Shown here: in pieces, positions 10,145 through 16,953 of the stretch
Position numbering within the stretch: position 1 is the stretch's first letter
Layout: the number at the start of each line of letters is the position of its first letter
Source: DASPSM01 sp036008465
Lineage (GTDB): Bacteria > Planctomycetota > Planctomycetia > Planctomycetales > Planctomycetaceae
Assembly (NCBI GenBank): GCA_036008465.1
Contig: DASYNP010000039.1
Location: 31,930 to 95,929 of the forward strand
DNA: 64,000 nt
Direction of reading: 5' to 3'
The notes under the pieces: model-generated
Databases searched by the model: none
What the model was told of the DNA's origin: nothing
Seen by the model: only the letters and a program-made list of their open reading frames with translations
Program-made: the position numbers and the translations under genes

Positions 10145-11401
10145 CTAGTGGGGAGGAGCAGGCTTGTGTTCCGTCTCAGTTTTTGTCGACTCAGACCGGT
10201 TTTCCCGAGCGCTCGCTGTCGCAGCGGCGACTGCCTCGCCTGGTCGGCTGCGCATGTCGCCGGCCGCGGGTGAGACGATCGAGCCGGGCCGGACTCGCTG
10301 CAGACCGTCAATGATGACTCGTTCGCCAGCGCTCAATCCTTCGGTCATGGCCCGCAGCCCGTCGTGCAGGGCGCCAACCTCAACGGGTCGAAAGACGACT
10401 TCGTTTTTGTCGTTCACGACATACACAAATTTGCGCCCCTGGTCGCTGCCGATCGCCCGCTCGGTGATGAGCAGCGCTTCCTTGGCCTTGCCGATCGGGA
10501 CACGAATGCGGGCGAAGAGCCCCGACTCGAGAACGCGCTCCCCCACCTGTGGTTTCGGATTACTGAAGGTTCCGCGGACCCGAATCGTTCCCGTGGCGGG
10601 GTTGACCCGGTTTTCGAGGAAATCGATGGTGCCTCTGTGCGGGTATCCTTTGTCGATCGCGAGGCCCATCATCACCGGGATGGCCTCGTCTTTTTTCCCC
10701 TGCAACTTCCCCTCGCGGACCTGCTGCATGAGCGTCAGGAACGTCCGCTCATCGACGTCGAAATAAACGTAGATCGGATCGACCGACACGATCGACGTCA
10801 GGACGGTTTTATTGGCATCGACGAGGTTGCCAACCGTCAGCTGGCTGCGGTTGATTTTTCCCGAGATCGGGGCTGCGATCTTCGAGAAATCGACATCCAG
10901 CCGCGCACGCTCGACCTTGGCCGTCGCCGACTGGACCGAGGCGTCCGCCTCTTTTCGCTGGGCAAGCGTCTGGTCATACTGCGCCGCAGTGATGGCGCCC
11001 TTGGCCTTCAGGGCCTCGGCGCGCTGAAAATCGAGAGTCGCTCGCTCTTGTTGGGCCGACGCGGTGGCGAGCTGGGCCTTCGCCGCGTCCAAATCGGCCT
11101 GAAACTCCCGGTCATCGATCAGGTACAAGGGGGCGTCTTTCGCCACCTCGGCTCCATCCTTGAATAAAATGACCTTGAGAAAACCGGTGACGCGTGACCG
11201 AATCTCGACCAACTCGGCCGACTCAGTGCGCCCTGTGTAGTCGACGTAGTCGGCGACCGATTCCTGGACTGGCGGACTCACAACCACGACAGTCGGCGCT
11301 GCCTGCGAAGTTGAATCGGCTTCCGATTGATTGCAGCCGGCGAACGCGAGGGGCGCGATCAACAACACCACATAATGCGCGCGGGGGAAGGAGCAGTTCA
11401 T
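10145..11401 (-). CDS. RND efflux periplasmic adaptor (AcrA/MFP family)
   Basis: A 418-residue membrane-fusion lipoprotein linking the RND pump to an outer-membrane channel. The signal peptide ends in a lipobox (LAFAGC), so Cys22 is likely lipidated. The order is beta-barrel/lipoyl segment (SRVTGFLKVILFKDGAEV), a coiled-coil hairpin (DLDAAKAQLATASAQQERATLDFQRAEALKAKGA region), second lipoyl half (ISGKINRSQLTVGNLVDANK), then the beta-barrel and membrane-proximal domains. The C-terminus is a Ser/Thr/Glu-rich tail. It is the first gene of a two-gene operon with the pump. No clear Shine-Dalgarno precedes the ATG. Confidence 0.93.
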   Translation of the reverse strand: MNCSFPRAHYVVLLIAPLAFAGCNQSEADSTSQAAPTVVVVSPPVQESVADYVDYTGRTESAELVEIRSRVTGFLKVILFKDGAEVAKDAPLYLIDDREFQADLDAAKAQLATASAQQERATLDFQRAEALKAKGAITAAQYDQTLAQRKEADASVQSATAKVERARLDVDFSKIAAPISGKINRSQLTVGNLVDANKTVLTSIVSVDPIYVYFDVDERTFLTLMQQVREGKLQGKKDEAIPVMMGLAIDKGYPHRGTIDFLENRVNPATGTIRVRGTFSNPKPQVGERVLESGLFARIRVPIGKAKEALLITERAIGSDQGRKFVYVVNDKNEVVFRPVEVGALHDGLRAMTEGLSAGERVIIDGLQRVRPGSIVSPAAGDMRSRPGEAVAAATASARENRSESTKTETEHKPAPPH

Positions 11402-11867
11402 AGCGGCACGGCCCCACCGATGGCGGCCGCTTTGTGCGGCGGCCGCTCATCGCGATTGGTACGCTGCGACGAATTCTCTTCAGGGGAAATCATTCCCGCG
11501 ACGACACACGGCGTGTCGGAGACTAACGTCGCGCGAGTGCAGTCGATCGCGTCATTTCGAGTGGACCACTCGTCGGAAAGCAGCGTTCGAACCGGATGCA
11601 GTCGCTCCTGGTTCCGGGCGCCGCAGTCAATCAGAGTAGAACAATCGCGACGAGACTTAATGCAAAACACTCGAACTTCGAGTCACAAACACCCGTCTAT
11701 TTAGGATCACGGCGCGCATCACCGCGCGAGAGCGATCAGCTAGCGAGGTGCAAAAAGGCCGATCGAACGAAAAACCCGTTTCGAGGCCCGCGACAGAAAT
11801 GCGAAAGATTTCACTTTTTTAACCGGCGGTTCCTGGTGTACACTCGCGCGCAGCGAATTGCAAGAGG
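11402..11867. other. Divergent intergenic region (466 bases)
   Basis: This separates the minus-strand efflux operon from the plus-strand polyphosphate kinase. It should hold both promoters, but I cannot identify boxes with confidence. Visible features are an inverted GCGGCCGC pair at about 11425-11448 just upstream of the adaptor gene, and a GTGTACAC palindrome near 11837 upstream of ppk2. The short frames here show no coding character. No regulator gene is present. Confidence 0.5.
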
Positions 11868-12713
11868 ATGAGTTCCGGAAATGCGGGGCTCGAAATGGGA
11901 CGCGACAAAGCGCTCAAGACCGACGACGGCTCACCGCCCGAAAAGCTGAAAGGGAAGAAGTACCTCGAGGAGCTGAAAACGCTTCACGCGGAACTGGTCA
12001 GCCTCCAAGAGTGGATTCGGCACAAGGCACTCAAGGTTTGCATCGTCTTTGAGGGTCGCGACGGTGCCGGGAAAGGCGGCACGATCAAGGCCATCACGGA
12101 GCGTGTCAGCCCGCGCGTGTTCCGGGTTGTCGCCTTGCCGGCCCCGACCGATCGCGAAAAATCCCAGATGTACCTGCAGCGATACGTGCCGCACCTGCCC
12201 GCGGCGGGCGAAGTCGTGATCTTCGATCGCAGCTGGTACAACCGCGCGGGAGTCGAACGGGTGATGGGCTTCTGCAGCGACGAGCAGGCGAAGCGGTTTT
12301 TGCAGATCACGCCGCTCATGGAAAAAGCGATCGTGGAATCCGGGATCGTGCTGCTCAAGTACTGGCTGGAGGTTAGCCCCGACGAGCAGAGCCGTCGGCT
12401 CGAAGACCGAATCCGCGACGGTCGCAAAATCTGGAAGCTCTCGCCGATGGACCTCAAATCGTACAGCCGCTGGTACGATTACTCGCGCGCTCGCGACGAG
12501 ATGTTCGTGGCCACGGACACGTCGTGGGCTCCGTGGTTCGTCGTGCGTTCCGACGACAAAAAACGGGCCCGGCTCAACACCATCAAACACATTCTCAGTC
12601 GTATTCCCCATCAGGAGGCGCCGCGCGAAAAAGTCGAACTCCCCAAACGGCAAAAGGCGAAGGACTACCGCGAGCCCGATTACCCCTTCAAGTTCATTCC
12701 GGAAGCCTATTGA
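11868..12713 (+). CDS. ppk2: Polyphosphate kinase 2 (PPK2, single domain)
   Basis: A 281-residue one-domain PPK2, which transfers phosphate between polyphosphate and nucleotides, usually making GTP or ATP from the diphosphate. The Walker A motif is GRDGAGKGG (63-71) and the Walker B region is FDRSWYNRAGVE (119-130); the lid residues PTDREKSQMYLQRYVPHLP lie just before it. Only one domain is present, as in class I enzymes, but the nucleotide preference cannot be read from this. AAGAGG abuts the first ATG, which is too close. ATG at 11895, preceded by GGGG at a normal distance, is a good alternative start. A second gene follows after 26 bases. Confidence 0.93.
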   Translation: MSSGNAGLEMGRDKALKTDDGSPPEKLKGKKYLEELKTLHAELVSLQEWIRHKALKVCIVFEGRDGAGKGGTIKAITERVSPRVFRVVALPAPTDREKSQMYLQRYVPHLPAAGEVVIFDRSWYNRAGVERVMGFCSDEQAKRFLQITPLMEKAIVESGIVLLKYWLEVSPDEQSRRLEDRIRDGRKIWKLSPMDLKSYSRWYDYSRARDEMFVATDTSWAPWFVVRSDDKKRARLNTIKHILSRIPHQEAPREKVELPKRQKAKDYREPDYPFKFIPEAY

Positions 12714-12739
12714 CGGACGCAATCTGCAGGAGCAGTGCC

Positions 12740-13369
12740 ATGGCAGACATCAGCGAATTTCTGAAACGACTCGACGAGCAGGTGACACAAGCAAAATCCC
12801 GCGTTGAACAAAAACAGACCGAGATTCAGCAAGCCTACGAAGCGCGCACCGAACGGTACAAAACATTCCTGCGGGTGATGGAAGACCTGAAGGGGGTTGC
12901 GCGGACACGACTGGAAAAGCTCGCCGAGCGCTGCAAATTCGAGGCAAAGCCGACCGAGGACGCCGACGGCAAGAGCGTGCTGCTCAATTTCCAGACGCCA
13001 GTCGCTCGCGTGAGGCTGCGACTCTCGGCGACCCACGACACCGAGGTCCGCAATCTTGTACTCGGCTACGACCTGGAAATCTTGCCGATTTTCGTCAAGT
13101 ACAACCCGCACGCAGAGCTGCAAATCCCGCTCGACAAGGTCGACCGGGCCAAAGTCGAAGCCTGGCTCGACGATCGGCTGATCGAGTTCGCGCAGACCTA
13201 TGTCACGATCCATTTCACAGATGAATATCACCAGGACCACATGGCCACCGATCCGGTGGCCAACGTCCGTTTTCCCAAAGTATTCGCGCAGTCGACGCTC
13301 GAAAAGAGCGGCAAAAAGTATTACTTCATCAGCGACCAGACGCGCCGCGACTTCGAGCAACGACCCTAA
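12740..13369 (+). CDS. Hypothetical protein co-transcribed with ppk2, 209 aa
   Basis: Not recognised. The ATG at 12740 is chosen because AGGAG precedes it by seven bases; the open frame extends further upstream into ppk2 and that part is spurious. Residues 1-60 are a charged helix with coiled-coil character (LKRLDEQVTQAKSRVEQKQ, then ARTERYKTFLRVMEDLKGVA). The remainder is a compact alpha/beta region with PVARVRLRLSATHDTEVRNL and VTIHFTDEYHQDHMATDPV. There is no signal peptide or membrane segment, so it is probably cytoplasmic. The 26-base spacing implies shared expression with PPK2 and perhaps a function in polyphosphate metabolism, which is inference only. Confidence 0.7.
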   Translation: MADISEFLKRLDEQVTQAKSRVEQKQTEIQQAYEARTERYKTFLRVMEDLKGVARTRLEKLAERCKFEAKPTEDADGKSVLLNFQTPVARVRLRLSATHDTEVRNLVLGYDLEILPIFVKYNPHAELQIPLDKVDRAKVEAWLDDRLIEFAQTYVTIHFTDEYHQDHMATDPVANVRFPKVFAQSTLEKSGKKYYFISDQTRRDFEQRP

Positions 13370-14210
13370 CTAGCCGACAACGGAGTTGGGTTGGCGACCA
13401 GCCGATAGAGCGGCTGGACTGACGTCAGCGACCGGGCAACGCGTCCTTGCGACCATAACCGCCGAGCAGCTCAAACTGGCAAGATGACCCCCGGTAGTCG
13501 AGATCCTGGCGACGCGTTCGGAGCTGGTCGGCTCAGTGCGTTTCGGGGAAACTCAGGGGTTTGCCGGCGTCGCCGTCAAACCACCCATTTACGGGAGGCG
13601 GCCCCGAGCTGGGTGCATCGCCACCGCGCGCTTTGTGGCCGACCCCGAACTGCCACGAAGTCATTGTTGGAAATGACTAACGGTCCTGCCAGGGTCCGGC
13701 CACCTCCGGCCCGGATCACCCTTTTCTTCGACGAGATTTGCGCTCGAGAACTTGGGACGTCTTGGGATGAAGCACCTCGCGTGACCGAAAACACGTCAAG
13801 GGTCAGACCTCGCACACTTGTTAAGTTGGCCATTGCGCAATTGCCAACGTGAGGCTTGAGGGCCCTCCCAACCGCTCAAGGATTGTCTAACCTTTGGATC
13901 GACCCGCTGCGGATTGGGGACCGAATGAGCCAAGTCCTCAGATGCCGACCGACAATAAAAAGCAACGTCCGCAGTGCGTCATGGAGCCGCTGACGCGTGC
14001 CGCGCGAGTTTGGCCGGGATCCAGCCCCGCCCCGGGCGCAATAAAAAGCACCGCGGTCCACTTGAATTGGTACTCGCTGTTTTATGGACTTGTTCCGAGC
14101 GAAGTTCTCGCCGTCAATTTCAACCTATCGAAGTCGTTCCCACTGTATCACGTCTCGCAACTAGATTGCGTGCGTTGACTGCTGGATGATGCGGGCGACG
14201 GACTTGGGGC
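13370..14210. other. Gene-poor intergenic region (841 bases)
   Basis: No frame here has convincing coding character. Contents I can see are a stem-loop at 13398-13417 just after the ppk2 operon, and two short motifs (around 13953 and 14036) with CAATAAAAAGC. The second resembles the left arm and tail of the terminator at 16887-16925 but lacks its pairing arm. These may be decayed terminators. The right end runs into the inverted repeats around the RAYT gene. Confidence 0.5.
13398..13417 (+). terminator. Stem-loop after the ppk2 operon
   Basis: A 7-bp perfect stem CCAGCCG / CGGCTGG with a 6-base loop starts 29 bases past the stop of the ppk2 partner gene. There is no T-run, so assignment as a terminator rests on position alone. 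Confidence 0.3.
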
Positions 14211-14322
14211 AGTTGTCTCGCCCCGTTGGGGCTTCGCAGGGAACGGAATGGGCGGCGGCCTTGGATCCCAGGCCTGCGCTGTGCTCCGACCTGGGCTTTA
14301 GAATCTCGCCCCTTTGGGGCTC
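14211..14322. repeat. Left REP-like repeat flanking the RAYT gene
   Basis: It contains two palindromic units, GCCCCGTTGGGGC at about 14219 and a second unit with CCCAGG...CCTGGG followed by GCCCCTTTGGGGC (14268-14321). The whole block is a near-perfect inverted copy of 14905-15008 on the other side of the transposase gene. The best-matching core (14263-14322 against 14905-14962) differs at only a few positions. Confidence 0.85.
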
Positions 14323-14360
14323 AAATCCCACCGTCTCGACGCTTGCACCCCAAACGGCGA

Positions 14361-14816
14361 TCAATCCCACACGTAGCGCTCGTCGAATTCGACGTGGTGG
14401 CGACGGAAGAAAGCGCGAAGTTCGTCTTGGAACGTCTTGACGCGGTGATGCTCGTCCTGGTTTTCGATGTAGCGCTTCACGCGTCCGGAATTCGACGCGC
14501 TTACTGAGAAGGCCGCATAGCCTTGTTGCCATTGAAAGGCCGGCGTTCCGCGGCTGTGTCGCTTGATCCATTTCGAGGACTCCGTCTTCATCGTCTCGAC
14601 CAGCCTGGCGATCGTCACCGTCCGCGAGAGTCGGCAAAGAACGTGCAGATGGTCCGCGACGACGCGCAGGCCCAGCGGCGGGCATTCAATGGCCTGAAGC
14701 GTCCCGACGAGATAGCCCTCGAGCTCTCGCCGCAACGCGACGTCACCCAGAAAGGGCTCGCGATTCTTGGTGCTGTAGATCACGTGCACCAACACGTTCG
14801 ACAACGATTGCGGCAC
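14361..14816 (-). CDS. REP-associated tyrosine transposase (RAYT, IS200/IS605-like Y1)
   Basis: A 151-residue Y1 transposase. The HUH motif is seen as DHLHVL (H56, H58) and the single catalytic tyrosine is Y116 in VKRYIENQDEHH. The N-terminal LVHVIYSTKNREPFL is typical of the family. RAYTs act on the DNA of REP hairpins with single-strand cleavage, and are usually single-copy domesticated enzymes rather than mobile insertion sequences. Here the gene is bracketed by inverted REP-like repeats (14211-14322 and 14905-15008), as expected. The reading frame is intact. No accessory TnpB gene is present. Confidence 0.9.
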   Translation of the reverse strand: MPQSLSNVLVHVIYSTKNREPFLGDVALRRELEGYLVGTLQAIECPPLGLRVVADHLHVLCRLSRTVTIARLVETMKTESSKWIKRHSRGTPAFQWQQGYAAFSVSASNSGRVKRYIENQDEHHRVKTFQDELRAFFRRHHVEFDERYVWD

Positions 14817-14904
14817 ACCAATATTCCCGTAACGGCGACGGTGCGAGCAGACGATCGGATGACCTGGATCATCGCATCTTCAACCGGCGATTTGTCGCAT
14901 TTTC

Positions 14905-15008
14905 AGCCCCAAAGGGGCGAAATTCTACAGCCCAGGTCGGAGCGCAGCGCAGGCCTGGGATCTCTGGCCCGTTTACGGCGCCCTCGGAGGCCCAATGGGC
15001 CGAGACAA
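14905..15008. repeat. Right REP-like repeat flanking the RAYT gene
   Basis: Inverted counterpart of 14211-14322. It begins AGCCCCAAAGGGGCG, continues through CCCAGG...CCTGGG (14931-14958) and ends with the outer palindrome GGCCCAATGGGCC near 14991-15003. The paired blocks could form a BIME-like structure around the gene and are the likely substrate of the RAYT. Confidence 0.85.
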
Positions 15009-15120
15009 ATCCGCACCGATGCGATCGCCCCCCTTTGGATCCGGAGCCGTACGCCTCGTGCCGGCCATTGATCCGATTGTCTCCCGTCTGCGTTTCAGAG
15101 GAGCGATTCGGAGGAACGCC

Positions 15121-15333
15121 ATGGACCAACCGACAACCTGCAAAGACTGCGGCTCTCAGAATGTGGAAACCGGCTGGGTGTTCGGCTATTCGGCCCTCCG
15201 CTTCAAAAAGGGCCCCCGCCCCCGGCTCTTTGACCCCGGTCGCCCGATGATTGCGATCGCCTGCCTCGACTGCGGCCATGTCGCCTTGCGGCTGCAAAAG
15301 CTCCCGGCGAAGAGCACGGCGCGGAAAGATTAG
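15121..15333 (+). CDS. Small zinc-ribbon protein, 70 aa
   Basis: GGAGGA five bases before the ATG fixes the start; the longer open frame upstream overlaps the REP repeat and is not used. The protein has two CxxC knuckles, CKDCGS (about residues 7-12) and CLDCGH (about 48-53), the geometry of a zinc ribbon. Between them lies a basic segment (ALRFKKGPRPRLFDPGRP), and the C-terminus is Lys/Ala-rich. Function is unknown; such miniproteins may bind nucleic acid or a protein partner. It stands alone between the RAYT repeats and a convergent gene. Confidence 0.75.
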   Translation: MDQPTTCKDCGSQNVETGWVFGYSALRFKKGPRPRLFDPGRPMIAIACLDCGHVALRLQKLPAKSTARKD

Positions 15334-15398
15334 CGGCGTCGGGAACCGACAGGCTGGGACAACGTGCTTCTGTGCAGCTGAGTCTCGGGTGATGTGTG

Positions 15399-16205
15399 TC
15401 ATGTCGACAAGCCGTCGCGTCGCACAAAGACCGCTGCGGGCCCTTTCTTGCCAGTGGACCTGCGAAATCGCACACGCACGCCGACGGCGATGCTGGTGCG
15501 GTCTGGTGTCATGACATCCCTTATGTGGAACCAGAGTTTTTCAGGTCCCTTGTCCGGGAGGATAAACCCGAAGCCCCTATCTTCGAAGAACTGCACGACC
15601 TCACCAGTCACGTTTCCGTCGTCTTCCAGGTATCGCGCCGGCAGTGCGGGCAGCGCTGGGACAGCTGGTGAATGCTCCACGATTACAGTTTTCGGCTGGC
15701 GGTTGAAGTGGCTAGAGAAAGCCAACGAACGCAGCATCTCGTCCGGTGCAAGAGCGACCGCATTTTCGAGGGTAGTAGCGGCTGCAGCGTTGGCGTCACG
15801 CAACCAGAACACGATAATCGCGACACCGCTCAGCGTTATTACGGCCGCAATTAGGATGTATGTACTCGCAGGACCGGCTAATTCAATTTCTTGTTCGTGA
15901 TACTTGCTTTGGAGGTTCGCGAAGGTCTTGTTTTGTTCATCTAATGTCGCGACCCATGAACGCATTTCCTCGACGGAAATCGTCTTCATGTCGGCGATTG
16001 CCTGCCTTTCCTGACGGTTCATTCGTTCCCATTCAAGCGACGATCGCTGTTGCTCAGCAAGTTGCGACCGCAAACGGGCAGCCCAGGTAAACTCTGAATA
16101 AATCACCGCGCCGCTAAAACCCACTAGTAGCCCCATCGCTCCCCATAAGAGCGGGTTCCTAGCAATTTCACCACCGCGCCGCGCAAGTCCATCACTCCTG
16201 TTCAT
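15399..16205 (-). CDS. Membrane-anchored cold-shock-domain protein
   Basis: A 268-residue protein with an unusual layout: basic N-terminus (LARRGGEIAR), TM1 at about 20-37, a charged coiled-coil-like helix at 40-110, TM2 at about 114-135, a Pro/Ala linker, then a cold-shock domain at 199-265. The domain carries GEVVQFFEDRGFGFI (RNP1-like RGFGFI), LWFHIRDV in place of RNP2, and the closing KGPAAVFV. By the positive-inside rule the N-terminus and the cold-shock domain face the cytoplasm, with the coiled coil outside. Free CspA-type proteins bind single-stranded RNA or DNA, so this one could hold nucleic acid at the membrane. Its ATG overlaps the stop of the upstream lipoprotein gene (ATGA), so the two are translationally coupled. 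Confidence 0.8.
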   Translation of the reverse strand: MNRSDGLARRGGEIARNPLLWGAMGLLVGFSGAVIYSEFTWAARLRSQLAEQQRSSLEWERMNRQERQAIADMKTISVEEMRSWVATLDEQNKTFANLQSKYHEQEIELAGPASTYILIAAVITLSGVAIIVFWLRDANAAAATTLENAVALAPDEMLRSLAFSSHFNRQPKTVIVEHSPAVPALPALPARYLEDDGNVTGEVVQFFEDRGFGFILPDKGPEKLWFHIRDVMTPDRTSIAVGVRVRFRRSTGKKGPAAVFVRRDGLST

Positions 16206-16732
16206 TGTTGGGTCCCCGCCCCGCGGACCGAGCCCGCCTGTCGCATGATGGTTGAATTAAGATGGGCACGAAGCGTGCGGTACTTGCTCGCGAGCATTGC
16301 AAGGAAAATCAGCGGAAGTAGGACGAGCGCAATCCAGATCATGCGCTCGATGCCGAAGCGTATCTCTTTGGAACGTTCGACTCTCGGGCGCTGGTCGATC
16401 ACTTGCTCGATTGCCAGCCTTCCCTGTCTTAGGCTGCCGAGTTCCAGCATCAGGCTGGCGTTTCGGCCCTCTAAGTGCTTGACTTTTTGTTCATTCAGCG
16501 ACTGGACTTTCGACAGGCTGTCCTCGAATTCCTTTTTGAGCGTAGCCTTGCTTGCCGAGTTTTCGGCTCTTAGTCGTTCGATCTCGCTTTTTAGGTCCTC
16601 GATGTGTGCGCCCTTTACCTTGTTCTCTTCCTGCAGTCCAGGAATGGTACGATTCTCGGAGCTGCCGCAACCTGGCGCACTACAAATTAGAGCTGCGAAT
16701 ACGATCGACGCAAACAGCGCTCGCAGAGCCAT
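16202..16732 (-). CDS. Coiled-coil lipoprotein with C-terminal membrane segment
   Basis: A 176-residue protein. The N-terminal signal ends in a lipobox (SAPGC, Cys22). Residues 33-110 are a continuous charged helix with heptad character (LQEENKVKGAHIEDLKSEIE, then LRAENSASKATLKKEFED). A single TM segment follows at about 131-149 and a basic tail ends the protein. The coiled coil would be outside the cytoplasmic membrane, the same side as the coiled coil of the next gene product, so the two may pair. TGGAGA precedes the ATG by six bases. The stop overlaps the next start by four bases. I know no described family with this pairing. Confidence 0.75.
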   Translation of the reverse strand: MALRALFASIVFAALICSAPGCGSSENRTIPGLQEENKVKGAHIEDLKSEIERLRAENSASKATLKKEFEDSLSKVQSLNEQKVKHLEGRNASLMLELGSLRQGRLAIEQVIDQRPRVERSKEIRFGIERMIWIALVLLPLIFLAMLASKYRTLRAHLNSTIMRQAGSVRGAGTQQ

Positions 16733-16886
16733 GTCATCTCCAGAGTACGAACACGGTGCTCCCTTTGCTGATCCAATAATGCGCGCTCGCAGAGCAGTGT
16801 GCCAGCGCTTTCAGGTTTCGACCGGTAAATAGGCTCGCACGGACACGTGCCGTCTGAAAACGGCACTTCGGCTCCCGCCGTGGGCG

Positions 16887-16925
16887 CAATAAAAAGCGCC
16901 GTGGTCCCTCCGAAGACCACGGCGC
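16887..16925 (-). terminator. Intrinsic terminator of nrdJ
   Basis: A perfect 11-bp stem GCGCCGTGGTC / GACCACGGCGC with an 8-base loop, followed on the minus strand by TTTTTATTG. It lies 28 bases past the nrdJ stop. This is the clearest rho-independent terminator of the window. Confidence 0.9.
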
Positions 16926-16953
16926 CGTCCCGCAGGAGATGCACGCTGATCCG

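Noticed and set aside
8507..10273. A 588-codon plus-strand frame opposite the RND pump
   Set aside because: It is a shadow of the well-supported pump gene; the translation is Arg/His/Gln-rich with no recognisable motif.
13576..13833. An 85-codon minus-strand frame in the region after ppk2
   Set aside because: No ribosome-binding site or family features, and composition differs from that of neighbouring genes.
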